Positions 45,681-58,997 are shown, counted from the stretch's first letter. The stretch is 64,000 nucleotides of DNA from Maylandia zebra (GCF_041146795.1 NC_135184.1:11584967-11648966); one strand, 5' to 3'. A program made the numbers and translations. Notes: a model not told the origin generated them from the letters alone.

Positions 45681-47707
45681 ACCTGTTTAGGTTTTGAATG
45701 TTTCAATCACTATTGCTCTTTTTTTAAACTGTCTCATTTAAATGTTCACTGCTAAGGTTTACTAATTTCTAATGATGTACTCATCCACTTCATTGATGCT
45801 CGGTCAAATATGAAAATAACACAGACAATCTAAAATATCATCACTTTGACTCTCATATTCAGGTAAATTGGTCCATGGCTCCATAGATTTTAGAAGGGCA
45901 TAAAACATGATTGTAGTACAATCATGAATATCATGCTGTTTATTAACAGATTGATTTTTAAATTGCCATTAATGTTGCTAAAATATGAAAAATTGTAACT
46001 GATAATGAATCTTAAACAGTTTGCAAAAAATAAGATGCACAGAGGACAGAATTATAAGCCTGCCTTTGAAAAATTTATGTTAAACAGAGAATTTCTTTTA
46101 AACACAACTTTTCCAAACATATTAGATGTGTTTTTTGTTGTTGTAGGAAGACAAAGTGAGGACCTAGACCATATTTGCTGACTCAAAGATCTTTCAGACT
46201 CCTAAGATATCCTCTTTTCTTCATGATTTTTTTCTACATTGATGAGATTCCCAGCTACGGACCAGGGCTGCCTCCAGAACTTTTTCATAGGGGTGGCCAC
46301 TAAAAATATTGGGGTAGCACAGCAATAACAGAATTTCCAGTTTTCTTATGCTGTTGTCAAATATACTTAAAACAGATAGCAAAACAAGAGAAAGAAAATA
46401 ATTCTGTCTACTTAATTTCCTGTTATTAAAGTTGATATCACTGAAAATACATACATATGAAAACCAAATATAATTTTTAATCCATAAAAACCTGTTTTCA
46501 TAGATTGATTGTAGCGTGTCTTCCTCTCTTTTGTACTCAAGTTTATTAAAATTAGTACCAACATAGACAGTGTTGCCAGAGGAGGGGGGGGGGAGCTAGC
46601 AAATTTTAGGGGGGTGGTCAGTGCCTGTCATTTAGCCGGAGATTTGCAGCAACTAAGGAATGTTTCCAGCACCTCGTTTAATCTATGCCATGAAAAACTG
46701 AGGCAGTGGTAGGTGAGTGTATATACAGTTGCTTGCGAGACTGCTGATTTCCATCTGTAATTGTAATCTGTTATTATTATTATTATATGTTATTATAATT
46801 GCTGAATTCCATTTAGCTGCTGCAGTCTCAGGTTTCATGCTGTTTAGGCTGTATTCTAATAGAGCTCAGTTATTGTTTATAGGTTTCTCCTACAAAGAGA
46901 ATCACAATTCCTCCAGTTTAATTAATGGAATTGCATTTTTCTTCCATATGTAGCCAGTTTGCACAACAATCAAAGCCCTCTGCTGTCTAATGTATAATTT
47001 GGGATTCTGGTGTGAGGGTTCAGTACTGAGGTAAGTAGCCCTGAGCAGAAAGCATTGATTGAAGTCTCCACTCCTACACTTTTTGTTCATCATATATCTG
47101 ACAACTTTGGCATGGTCTTTCCTTTCAATTGCCTTCTCCGTCTTACGCCTGTGACAAGCACGCATTTCTCCAAACCAGAGAAAGGATCTTCACGTGTTTT
47201 TATTCAAACTGTTTTTTGAGCAGAAACTTAAATTCTGGCAGTGACAACATTTATCCAGGCTTAAAACCTGCTGCACCAAACCTGTTCCTCTCATATGATA
47301 ACGTCATTTATCATGAAAAAAAAATCAAAAAAAATCATACAAACTGGTAACATGTACAAAAGCTGGTGTCTAATTTGAAAATGTATTTTGCTGAGCTGAT
47401 GCAGACAGATGATCAGTTCTTCTAGGCAGGTGATTAGACTCAAAACCAGATCTATGAAAATGCATTTTTAGGATCCATTTCAGACACCCGTGAAGCCAAA
47501 AAAAAAAAAAAAAGCTCATTACAAAACAAAGACAGCTTCTTCGTTAGCCCTCGTGCCATCTCTTTTCAACACCAAAAATATTACTCAAGAGGACAGCAGC
47601 TGAAATATGAAATCCAAAGATGATGATGCACAGAGAGCCCTTTGTAACTCATCCCAATCAACAAACGTCATATATGAATTTCTCACATTTCCTTGTGAGG
47701 AAAAAAT
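45681..47707. other. dcaf8-ndc1 convergent intergenic region
   Basis: AT-rich sequence between two convergent genes. G-rich segments near 46290-46320 and 46580-46620 (ggggtggccac, ggggtagcac, ggggtggtcag) look like parts of an old dispersed repeat. I see no gene. Short frames at 46717-46953 and 47129-47350 have no motif. Confidence 0.45.
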
Positions 47708-47722
47708 TTTATTTATTTATTT
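47708..47722 (-). terminator. ndc1: candidate ndc1 polyadenylation signal
   Basis: On the minus strand this reads AATAAATAAATAAAA, overlapping AATAAA hexamers about 250 nt after the ndc1 stop codon at 47970-47972. Confidence 0.5.
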
Positions 47723-47969
47723 TGAGCCTCTTTTACTGTAGGGTAGATTAATATCTCCTAAACACAAGAGATAACAGTCCTTCAACCCGTTTCAGTCTGT
47801 TTGGCTTCCTGCTCCTTCCTGCATGTGAGAGATGTGATCTCAACCATCAAATATAATCCCACGGTATAGTGCAGACATAAATATTAAAAGAGGCACTATC
47901 ATGGCCTTTCATTTGTTGACATCTTTATGCATCGATAAGAATCTCAAGGCACGGCCAGCGTCAAATACA

Positions 47970-50900
47970 TTACTCCTTGTACTCCAGAAACTGCTGCAAT
48001 CTTTTCTGATGCTCTGCAGACAGCTGAACAGCACTGAGGATCAAACAAAAACACCAAGGGTTATAATACTCAGCATGCAGTTTTCTTTCTTAATCACACA
48101 AAATACTACTCAGATTTTAAATTGTAAGCAGCCTTACTTTAAGTGATCACCAAATGTGGTTGTTATCCTGTAGATGGCAGTCTTTAGTGTGGCCCTGAGA
48201 GCAAAGCGCAGAGTTTTGTATGTTGAGTCTCCCATGCTGCTGGTCAACCTGACAGGCTTACTGGAGGCATGGGGCAGCTTGAAGTGTCGATCGACAGCCT
48301 GCAGACGAGAAGTACAACTGTCCTGTACATGTTCTACTTAAAATGGTCATTGTGCTTAATCAACCTGCGTTATAGTGAACTGGGCCCTATTAAAAATGGT
48401 CTCCTTATCCTAATGGAAAAGCCATTAGGACAGTTGTTTCTACTGTTCTTCTGTTTCTACTTTAAGGGAGCACAAGAAAATCTCCAGCAAGTATATCCAG
48501 AATAGGTAAAATAATATACTGTAATTTACCTCTTGTAAGACCAGCATGCAGCTGAGAATGCTGGGTAATGTAGTCTGCACAACCCCAAACTGATCTTCAG
48601 AGAATGAGGCTTGAACAAGGTAAGAGAGCCCTGTAATGGAAGGAAATCAAAGAAAATAAATTAATATGCGGGATGGAAATTGAATTCAAATCAAATGTAA
48701 GTATTCACAGTTTCTTCCTACCTTCCAAAGCCCAGATGTGGGCCTGACTGTCAGCAAAGAGAGCCTGACTCGAGGCTTCTGGGAGCTGCAACACACAATG
48801 TTAGCTAGCAGGATTTTTTTCCCTTTAAATTAACAGATGCAGACTCACAATGCTAAATTAGGAAGTTGTTAGTGGGGCACACTTAGTGTGACTACACTAC
48901 AGCACTACAGCATGCAAGTGTGGTTAAAAGAAATATACATAAACCTCAGAAAGTAGACTAACCACATTAGTTTCTACACAGAGGAAGCAGGGAAATGCAA
49001 GTAGTGAGATTTTTCTCTCATAATCTCACTGTGTGATCAGAAAAAGGAAATCTCTAAGCATATACTCCAAGCACTAAACTGATTGTCACATGACCCCTTA
49101 ATTCAAGCTCTAAAGGTAATTAGTATGCTCACTGGAAGAGCAGGTTGGATAGAAAAGAGATGCATTAGTAATGCCTCCACCATTAGGTCCAGAACCAGGA
49201 GATAAATTAGTAATGGCTACTACACGAGAACGCTAGATTTGTTAAAAAATTAAAAAAAAAAAAAGACAAAAAAAAAAAAGACAAAAATCTACCAAGCCAG
49301 ATAAGAGCATGCCAGAGCCCCCCAGTGTGGAGAAGTTTAAGGGAGACAGCATGCACATGCCACACGTTCTTACCTTGTTAAACAAATACACTATCAGCAC
49401 TCGCTTTGCCAAGAAATTTTTAACCTAAATGAGACAATTAAATGTAGAAGTGTTTTGGTGATAAAGTTTAAAAAGAGAAAAAAAAAAAAAGACAGACTAA
49501 CACAAATACTAGCTTTTCACACTTAACCCTGGGTCGAGACCCTGTAGTAAAAGCAGTACTTCTAACAATAACCATAAACAAGCTCCCGATTTGGCACATT
49601 TCCCAGAACCTTACATCTGAATTTGTGATATCCCTGTTAATTTTCACATCTGTCCACCCCTGACTGTAGGTTTTTGGAAAACTAGAAAAGCTGGATGAAG
49701 TAGACCACAGCACTTGACTCCTGTTATATTATTCCTGAATTAATAAGTGTGAAAAGCCTTACGTCAGAAGCACAGTGCAGGACCAAAAACACATTATCAT
49801 TTGGCTTTGAGACAAGGTTTTAGTACCTGTTCTCTTCTGTTCTGGAGGAACTGAGCCAGAAAACTTGGTTTGGAGGGTTCCTGCTTGTCACTGGGAACTG
49901 AAGCTGGTGATGGCGGGGGACTGCCATTAACCTGGGAATCTGTATCAACAGAAGCATAAAGCTTATAATGTACCCAAAAATGGATCAACCTATCAGACCA
50001 ACCAAAGTAAAAAAAGTATCACTTCATTGCCCCCAAATATGCCATCATTAAAAAAAAAAAAAAAAAGAAAAAAAAAAAAAGGGGGAACTGTACCAGTCAA
50101 CACATTCTCTCTTTTGTCTAACATTGCATTTTATTGCAGTTGTACGATCTGAATGACCTGACGGCTCCCATTATTCCCTACTCACCTGTGGATGTGGACC
50201 AGAGTTTGGGCACTCGCCTCATGATGTGGGGGCTCTGCACTGTGCCATACCAAGGTGAGCCTTGCTCCACAGGAGCAGCAAGACGCCGCAGTGCAGGAGA
50301 CATAAAGGGGCTGTCCAGATCAGGGGTGAATGGGGCTGTTAGAGGGCTCTGCTGGCCTCCAGCAATGGACCGAGCGAAGACTGAAGCTGGAGTTTTCATA
50401 AAAGCGGTAGGCCTTGGACTCATGAAATCTTCTGTACCTGAGGTTAGGATTACAAAAAAATTAAAATATACATACATGCCATAAACACACTCACACTATG
50501 TTAATATACTGTTATACAGTTGGCTGACATGGACAGCCACTTCTGTGATACTAATGTACCTGATGTTTCAGAAGAGGTCTTCCTTTCACTCCCACTTGAC
50601 AGTGATTTGGCCCTGCCATTGGTTGCTACAGTGTCATGATAGGCTACAAGTCTCTGGGTAAGATCAGCCAGCAGAGAGAGGCACTCTTTACTGATAGCAT
50701 TCCAGTTATGAGGATGTCCACCTGGGAATAAATAAATAAGAAATACATTCTGAGCTAGATAAAAGCACAATCTGAATATCTGACATGCGTCAAGATTAAT
50801 TCTTACAAAAGAACTGTGGCTCCTGCCTTGCATGTTTGATGTTTGTGATTGATTTAACTTGAGGTTTGACGTGAGGTCAGAAGGAGCTTGACAGTTGACT

Positions 50901-53900
50901 ACCAAAATCTACATATTATATGCCTGATGTCACAATCAGAAGAATGGGCTATACAGCAATAGAAATAATAAAAACTTCTTTTGCGCAAAGAAACTATGAT
51001 CAGACCTGGTTGACTCAGACTGAAGACTTCACACCGTCGTAATGGAGAATGCTGAGACAACAGAGCCAAGTCCTGCAAAGCTAGGAACTGAAATTGGGGA
51101 AAAGAGAGCACCAGAATTTGGTGATCAGTGGGGTTTAACCTAAAATGGATATGTTTGCAAGAATATAAATGTGTTTTGTACCTACTTTTAATAGCATTGG
51201 CTGCTTTTCAGTCAGTACTTTAGGAAGGCAATGGTCTGCATCCTCAGTAAAAGATGACTGCACAGGAAAACTGTACCCCTACAGAAGAAATGTATTATGT
51301 TTAATTTCATTTTATTATTTATTTACTATCTTTCATTAGAAACTGTAGTCAAGATGCTTTTCAGTCCTTAGAAACCCATTGCCTTGACACTGCTGCCCCC
51401 TAGTGTTTCCAAGTTATTAAAAATATAAATAGAAGTTGTGTAGTCTTGATTATGGACGTTATTGTGGTTACTATGTACTGTTTTCCACTGACCAAAATCA
51501 TTTTGAAACTGTCAGCAGAACCTCTGTATGACAGAAGGATATATAACACGACACACACACACACACCTAAATTGACAACTTAAAAACAAAAAACAAAAAA
51601 AAACAGTTTGTAAATAAATGGCAATTTTGAAATAGGTCAATAGTTCCTAGAGGAACTGGACTCAAGATAGGATTTATTTTATTTAGGAAATGTAATTATC
51701 ACAGTATTAAAACAGGAAGAAACAACCTTCCCTCGATGACTTGTTAAGGATACTTAATATACTGAACAGCACAATTGGTTTTAAAATATTTACAGATCTA
51801 AATTTTGCCTTTAACGGATACATACCTCAGTGAGAAAAATCCTAAAGAGCAGCAGCATGATGTACCAAGTGAAGAGGAGAAAGGTGGCACTGATCCAGAG
51901 GTGGTAGAGGAGGGAGAGGTCCAGCAATCCAGCTATGCTGTCAAGAGGGTGGGCAGAGCTGGAAGGGTAGATCACACATAACTATGATAATGCAGTGTTT
52001 TGCACGAGGCGAGCTACTGATCAGGCAAAAAGCATTGCTAAGTATTTTCAATAAATCATATATGATCTAACACTAACCTGCCCAAGTGAAGATTCAGTGT
52101 TTTACAGATCCATGTTCTTGGAATGTGCCCTGTTGATATTAAATTTAAATAATGAACACTTCCAGTATGCTGTGCAGAGAAAGCCAAAATCCAGACAATC
52201 TATATCTATGTATCTATTGTTGTGGGATTTCTCTTTAGTGCATTGTCCTGTAATGTATTGTCTTGCTTTCATGTTACTTAGTTTAGTATGTCTGGTTCAC
52301 ACCTCATTCACGCTGGGACAGGCGGTGAGAAACTGGTGAATGTCTCCCAGGATGCGGAAGCTCACACAGGAAGGCTTGACCCCAGAGTGGGGGAGATTCA
52401 CACAGGTGATAGAGAGTCTGTCTGTTTAGAGCCAAGGTGTGAACTGCAACTGTAAAAGCCTTTTGTTCTGTGACCGTGTATAAAAAAAAGACCTGAACTG
52501 TTCATTGTCAGAGACGACTTTCAGTGCCCCCTGACTGACGGCCCTCCTTATGCATGAGATAGCTGAAATAAAGGTGTTGTTACAACTCATCTGGTCTGCA
52601 GGCTTTGGTAATTAAAATTTCCACAACACTATCTATAGTGGTGTGTGTGTAATTATTCAGCCCCCTGAGTCAATACTTTGTAGAACCACCTTTTGCTGCA
52701 ATTACAGCTGCCAGTCTTTTAGGGTATGTGTCTACCAGCTTTGCACATCTAGAGGCTGAAATCCTTGCCCATTCTTCTTTGCAAAACAGCTCCAGCTCAG
52801 TCAGATTAGATGGACAGTGTTTGTGACCAGCAGTTTTCAGATATTGCCACAGATTCTCGATTGGATTTAGACACCAGACAGGTCAGGGATAAAGTTATTG
52901 AGAAATTTAAAGCAGGTTTAGGCTACAAAAAGATTTCCCAAGCCTTGACCATCCCACAGAGCACTGTTCAAGCGATCACTCAGAGAAATAGAAGCAGTAT
53001 GGCACAACTGTAAACCGACCAAGACAAGGCCGTCCATCTAAACTCACAGGCCAAACAAGGAGAGCGCTGATCAGAAATGCAGCCAAGAGGCCCATGGTGA
53101 CTCTGGACGAGCTGCAGAGATCTACAGCTCAGGTGGGGGAATCTGTCCATAGGACAACTATTAGTCGTGCACTGCACAAAGTTGGCCTTTATGGAAGAGT
53201 GGCAAGAAGAAAGCCATTGGTAACAGAAAACCATAAGAAGTCCCGTTTGCAGTTTGCCACGAGCCATGTGGGGAACACAGCAAACATGTGGAAGAAGCTG
53301 CTCTGGTCAGATGAGACCAAAATGGAACTTTTTGGCCAAAATGCAAAACGCTATGTGTGGCGGAAAACTAACACTGCACATCACTCTGAACACACCATCC
53401 CCACTGTCAAATATGGTGGTGGCAGCATCATGCTCTGGGGGTTCTTCTCTTCAGCAGGGACAGGGAAGCTGGTCAGAGTTGATGGGAAGATGGATGGAGC
53501 CAAATACAGAGCAATCTTGGAAGAAAACCTCTTGGAGTCCACAAAAGACTTGAGACTGGGGCGGAGGTTCACCTTCCAGCAGGACAACGACCCTAAACAT
53601 GAAGCCAGGGCAACAATGGAATGGTTTAAAACAAAACATATCCATGTGTTAGACTGGCCCAGTCAAAGTCCAGATCTAAATCCAATCGAGAATCTGTGGC
53701 AAGATCTGAAAACTGCTGTTTACAAACGCTGTCCATCTAATCTGACTGAGCTGGAGCTGTTTTGCAAAGAAGAATGGGCAAAGATTTCAGTCTCTAGATG
53801 TGCAAAGCTGGTAGAGACAGACCCTAAAAGACTGGCAGCTGTAATTGCAGCAAAAGGTGGTTCTACAAAGTATTGACTCAGGGGGCTGAATAATTACACA

Positions 53901-56900
53901 CACACCACTTTTCAGTTATTTATTTGTAAAAAAATGTTTGGAATCATGTATGATTTTTTGTTCCACTTCTCACGTGTACACCACTTTGTGTTGGTCTTTC
54001 ACGTGGAATTCCAATAAAATTGATTCATGTTTGTGGCTGTAATGTGACAAAATGTGGAAAAGTTCACGGGGGCCGAATACTTTTGCAAGCCACTGTATAT
54101 AGAGATAGATAGAGAGATAGAGCGGGTGAAGCTTCATTAATGGCATTTTAATTAATAAGAAAGTTACTTACCCAAAAAGTAATAAACAACGATGAAGTTC
54201 CTGACAGAGTAAAGTGCCTGAGTGGCACTGCACCTAACCACCAAAGGAAGACATCCCTTGAAGCGAAGGTATTTGTATTGCTGGGGAAATAATAAGTGAA
54301 CATGAACAACAAATATTAACTCACACTAGACAGCTGCAACTTTTTTTAAATTTATTTATTTTATTTTTTTGGGGGGGGAGATTTAATGGTAAATGGACTG
54401 ATTCTCGTATAGCGCTTTTCTACTCTCCAGGAGTACTCAAAGCGCTCTATACAACATGCCACATTCACCAAGTCACACCCATTCTCACAAGCACTGACCC
54501 CAAACTGAGCGCCATCTAATCACATTCACACACATTCATACTCCGATGGATGCATCGGAGAGCAACTTGGGGTTAGTATCTTGCCCAAGGATGCTTGGCA
54601 TGCAGACTGGAGGAGCCAGGGATCGAACCTCCAACGTTCGGATCAGTAGGTGACTAGCTCTACCTCCTGAGCTACAGCCACCTCATTTACTTGTTTTGTC
54701 TCAGAAAAATATGTTGGAGCTATTCGCAGTCAGGATACTAATTTTGATTCACTGTCACATGTGAGGCAGAATCACAGATAAACAAAGAACATTTTAAAGT
54801 CCACTGTTTACCTGAACAGTATGGAAGGAGACATAGTTCATGTTGTGGATCACACCCAGCAGACTGTGAGAGAATCCAACAAAAGCTCCACCCAGCAGAA
54901 GGATGAGATGATATTCATTCAGACACATCTGATGATAACTGTCAGGGTTGCAAATAAATGAAGGCAGTTAAACTGTGGAAGAAACGTTTAAAGCTCACCA
55001 CCAAAGCTTAGTGTGGTAGTCACTTACCCATCGGTCTGCGCACACGGGTGGCCAAGAGTTTCGTATCTAAATCCAATGGTAACGGCAGAACACCAAGCTA
55101 CAATCATTCCCATGATACAGTGGACCAGGGAGTTGACAAGCTGTCGAGGGTGGAGAAGCTGACCAAAGAGCGCGATTTTCGAGCATGCAATAGTTGGAAT
55201 GACTGAAAGAAAAAAACAGTAACAACAAAGAAGTTACATAATAGACAATTTTTTAGTGGAGTACCCATTATATTATCTTATCATTTAAAACCTGAGTAAA
55301 GCTTATTAAAGTAATAGCTGGCCCCATGGATGTGTTGAACCAGTACTAAACAATCAGATATTTTAGTTGTCCTGAAAAGAAAGTAAAACTTAACTCATTT
55401 TACTTTCATTTTGTTTTATTAAACAATTTAAAGAAAAACATAACACTAATCTTTTTATCCAAGGGAGAAGGATCGTGTGTTTTTCATGTTGTGGTGTCAT
55501 TCAACAAACTATTCCCTATTTAACAGACAACATTAGTCCACAATCAAATTACTTAATTCTGTTAAACTAATGATAGCATTTTATTTATTATAAGCTCTAC
55601 CATAACACTGAACTGGTGACATTAATTCCAGCTTCACTAATGAAAATTTACATATGATCTATCCACGTAACATGTTAGTAGTAAAGAAAATCTTTAGGGA
55701 AGTTTTGCAGTGCTCTGTGACTCACCTGTGTAATACTCAAAGTTCAAGAAACCAACCATGATGATCACTCCACACAGCAGGATGAAAGAGAAGATGGCAG
55801 TTGCACTTGTTAGCATGGAGAAGCATTCTGGAATTTAAAAAAAAAAAAAGTGTACGGTAAGCTTCATACTCAGCTCTGAGTAATCTTAAAATGCAGCGTG
55901 GTGACTCACCTGATATGGTCTGGATGGGGTGGAGAACACTGAACTTGCTGAGGAACACAAAAATTGCTGTGCTGGGTGGCAACAACAGTACAGCCCAAGC
56001 AATACTGGCTGCAGCTCTCCAACAAATTACCTGAACAGAGCAGTCATTATTACATTATAGACATTATATAGCCCATCCTTGTCCATAGTCTTATTACGTC
56101 TCATATTGATTACTGCAATTCCCTCTTATTTGGTCTCCCTAAAAGGTCCCTTCATCAACTCCAACTTCTTCAAAATTCTGCAGCTCGGGTCATAACTCGT
56201 ATTCCGTCAAGTGCTCATATTACCCCAGTTCTTCAGCAGCTTCACTGGTTAGCCATAGAAGCCAGGATAAACTTTAAAATCTTACTTTTCACATACAAGT
56301 GTATCCATAAATCTGCTCCTTCCTATTTGTGTGACCCGCTTCACATCACCACTTTCCCGCCCTCTCAGATCCTCATCTGCTATTCATCTTACTGTTCCGC
56401 CCGCATGTCTTATGGAGAACAGAGCCTTTAGTGGTGGCTTTGTTCCTTGGCTCTGGGACTCTCTTCCTCCAACCATAAGAAATATAGACTCTCTTCCCGC
56501 ATTTAAGTCACAGCTCAAAACACATCTGTTCAAACTGGCTTATTCGCTTTAGTGCTGATTTTATCTGTTGTCAAGTTCTGTTTTGCAATTTTTACTTATT
56601 TTATGACTATTACTCCTTCTAATAATTTTTCTCTTTGGTAAGGTGACCTTGGGTTTCTGAAAGGTGGCCTCAAATAAAATGTATTATTACTATTATTATT
56701 ATTATTATTATTATTATCATCATTATTATTGATCACCAAGTATTGGGAAAGAATAACCACTTGATTCAACGCTATAAAAAAAAAAAGAAATTTGAATCCA
56801 TATGAAAAGGTCTTTTTTTTCTTTTTTTAAATTGTCTTACTTAAATTTCACATTCCTGTACAGAACGTGTTCTGTGCTAATCGGGTTGTAAAGGAAATCT

Positions 56901-58507
56901 CCAGAGAGCATGTAATTTAAAACAATATCTTCTGGGGTGTAAAATTCTGAAACCAAGATGCAAACATTCCCAATATTGCATTGCAATTCAATTTTCTCAA
57001 AGAGTGATACCCATGTGGAACTGTTAATGCCTCGTTAAAGGTGTTATGTTCAAAATTTAGTTTTTTGTCTTGATAATAATGCAATGAAGTGGCTTCTGTT
57101 GAATATAGGTAGCTGGTTTGTTTTTGTTTGTTTGTTTTTCCCTTTAGGCTTGTTTTATAGGAAAAGGTAGGTATGAACTTAAAAGTGGTTTTGAATGACT
57201 GTTACATTAGGGGTAAAAGTGATTACTGGTAACTTCCAAAAAAAAAGGTTACTCATATTTAATAATGGATTGCATTTATATAGCGCTTTTCAATCAGAAT
57301 CAGAATACTTTACTGATCCCTAGGGGAAATTATTTTTCGTTACAGTGCTCCATTATAAACAAGGCATCCAAAGCGCTTTAAACTGTAGTAGATGACTTAT
57401 TGTCCAATAATCTGTCAGACATATCTTACATGAAAGACATCAAATCAGTTTGAATAGGAAACAATATTCCTACCACAAGATAGAAGCTGAAATCATTTTT
57501 GGTCAAAGTCACTTTATATATTCTTTATTTTCCCCAGCTAAAATAAAAAATAAAAAATTACTGACATTAAACTTTTCCTTTTCAAGCCAGATCCGGTCAA
57601 GAGGGGGACGGATAAATGCAACAAACGTAACATAACAGCTCTATAAATATATTTAGGTGGCAAAAAAAAAAATGGATTGATTATAATCTAGAACACATTG
57701 TAGGTACAATAAGTCAGAGTCATTAGGATACATGAAAAACAGGTCATTTCTCTATCATATATATAACGACTTCATAAATCCTATTGAGTACAGCCTATTT
57801 TCCAATAAAAACAAGATATCAGACATTACAATAAATAAATAAATTTAAAAGAAAAAAGAAAGAGAAACATGAGTCAATTTTTGGCACGACATCTTCACTT
57901 CATTCAATGTAACATAAATTTAAAATAAGTGAAAACATTTCAATTCAACATCAGCAATTCTTTTTCTGTCATTGTTTGGTAGAAACTACGGAGGCCTATA
58001 TACTTTCAGTGTGAGCCCCCAGATGCCTATCGTTAATGTTTACAACATGCGTGAATCAAATATTTTCATATTTCAGTCAAATAATACAAATAATCACTAA
58101 GTTAATTTTCCTTATTGTTTTTGCTACCAGAAAACACGCTATACTCAAGTTGCTATTTATCGATCGGGTTTAACGTGTGAAACTTACATATCTGCATAGT
58201 TGTTACTAACTTCATATTTGTAAAGACACTTTTTTCCCCTTTTACTTTGCTCGCGTTTCTTTCTTTTATTTGAATAGCCTCCATTCGCACCTCGGTTTCT
58301 CAACTTTCTGTAAACACTTTTAAAGATAATTGTAAATAAATAAAATCTGAAGACGTTCATTAGCTGCATTCAAAGAAGCTAGCATAAACAGATCTAAGTT
58401 TAGCAAGCTAGGAGACACGAAAAATCACTTTCTAAATAGTCATCTGGTGTCAGAAGAAAAACACTCACCTTGCGGATAAACCAGCAACTCTGCTCTGCAG
58501 AAAACAT
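47970..58507 (-). CDS. ndc1: Nucleoporin NDC1 (transmembrane nucleoporin)
   Basis: NDC1 anchors nuclear pore complexes in the nuclear envelope and helps their insertion. Exons in transcript order: 58469-58507, 55910-56030, 55726-55827, 55028-55202, 54812-54938, 54172-54280, 52078-52129, 51826-51958, 51186-51278, 51006-51087, 50560-50721, 50186-50437, 49827-49939, 49374-49424, 48722-48785, 48530-48630, 48138-48298, 47970-48033. Phases close at 2001 bp (666 aa; human about 674). The N-terminal half has about six hydrophobic segments (exons 2-6 and 8). Family landmarks: [78 protein letters not shown] and a C-terminal [12 protein letters not shown]. The start lies in a 13-codon first exon, so the N-terminus is less certain than the rest. 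For exons 54812-54938 and 49827-49939 the upstream acceptor was chosen because it keeps frame. Confidence 0.96.
50048..50082. repeat. A-rich homopolymer tract
   Basis: Two A runs split by a single G, followed by GGGGG, in the ndc1 intron just left of exon 50186-50437. Confidence 0.9.
52218..52628 (+). mobile_element. solo LTR, 411 bp, 4-bp TSD
   Basis: The ends TGTTGTGGGA ... TTTCCACAACA form the expected TG...CA inverted termini. The flanking 4-bp duplication CTAT is at 52214-52217 and 52629-52632. A TATA-like TATAAAA is at 52479-52485 and AATAAA at 52567-52572, in the right order for an LTR on the plus strand. No internal region, primer-binding site or second LTR is present, consistent with LTR-LTR recombination. 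Superfamily (Gypsy or ERV-like) is not determinable from the LTR alone. It lies in the ndc1 intron between exons 54172-54280 and 52078-52129. Confidence 0.75.
52637..54099 (+). mobile_element. Tc1/mariner element, frameshifted, left outer terminal repeat missing
   Basis: An inner inverted repeat pair is clear: about 52637-52711 (gtgtgtaattattcagcccc ... ggtggttctac inverted) against 53838-53907. To the right a further about 190 bp tail ends gaatacttttgcaagccact gta at 54099. No matching outer segment exists on the left, where the solo LTR and its target duplication abut at 52632. The element sits in an ndc1 intron, antisense to ndc1. Confidence 0.88.
52810..53876 (+). pseudogene. Tc1 transposase, broken by a frameshift and N-terminal disruption
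   Basis: Cut-and-paste DD34E transposase. A first frame (52810-53013) encodes the helix-turn-helix region ([20 protein letters not shown]). About 53016 the frame must shift to continue into [18 protein letters not shown] and the long frame 53094-53876. The catalytic triad is visible in [14 protein letters not shown] and NPIENLW with the usual spacing. The extreme N-terminus is replaced by subterminal sequence, so no full-length protein can be made. The catalytic part is intact over 260 codons, implying fairly recent activity of the family. Confidence 0.88.
54385..54693 (+). repeat. SINE-like dispersed teleost repeat
   Basis: The sequence begins aatggtaaatggactgattc, includes tatagcgcttttctactct and actcaaagcgctctatacaa, and ends gatcgaacctccaacgttc ... 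gagctacagccacct. This is a very common fish repeat. Partial relatives lie at about 57262-57380 and, inverted, at about 60570-60668. It lies in the ndc1 intron between exons 54812-54938 and 54172-54280. Confidence 0.75.
56070..56730 (+). mobile_element. L2/CR1-type LINE 3' fragment with (ATT)n tail
   Basis: Plus-strand translation carries CR1/L2 reverse-transcriptase C-terminal landmarks: [58 protein letters not shown] and [10 protein letters not shown]. The copy ends with a non-coding tail and (ATT)n at about 56681-56730, typical for this group. It is 5'-truncated and lies in ndc1 intron 1. Confidence 0.82.
56731..58468. other. ndc1 intron 1, right part
   Basis: AT-rich intron sequence after the LINE tail. 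Apart from the repeat fragments at 57262-57380, I see no exon or assignable element. The small frames at 57450-57635 and 58184-58369 have no motif. Confidence 0.5.
57262..57380 (+). repeat. fragments of dispersed teleost repeats
   Basis: ataatggattgcatttatat agcgcttttcaa resembles the start of the repeat at 54385-54693. It is interrupted by aatcagaatactttactgat ccctaggggaaat, a second common fish repeat motif, and then resumes with ccaaagcgctttaaactgta. Confidence 0.5.
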
Positions 58508-58997
58508 GTTGTTTAGATAAATTTATGCCTCTCTTTGAGAAGAAAACGACAATCAAAACTATTTACGCCTCAGTTTCCCATATCGCGCCACATGCATTCA
58601 AAGGACCTCTGAAGGACCCCGATTAAAAGCTGTCCATCTTCCTGCCTGCTGCCAGCGTTTCATATTCATTCAGTATATGGATTTAACGTTGGGTCTTGAA
58701 CTAAAGATTGTACATATAAATTCTCACTGACTGGCACACGTACACTACGTTAAATTTCATCATTACATTAAGCTCAGCTTACAAATGTTTTCCTGAAAGG
58801 TCGACTTTCACCGATCCTAAAAATCAGGTTACGTTTAAATTATGCAAATGCTATTAAAACAACATTGTCACAAGATGGAATTACACAAGAACATAAATCA
58901 GCTTTAAAGTTGTGTCTCATTTTACTCTGTCATTATGTAACATTAGTCCAGTAATTAGTTGCCATCTCAAGTGCAGAGTCAGTAGCTGTCAGTGAAG

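Noticed and set aside
52810-53013. Stand-alone small gene
   Set aside because: It is the 5' part of the broken Tc1 transposase, separated by a frameshift from the main frame.
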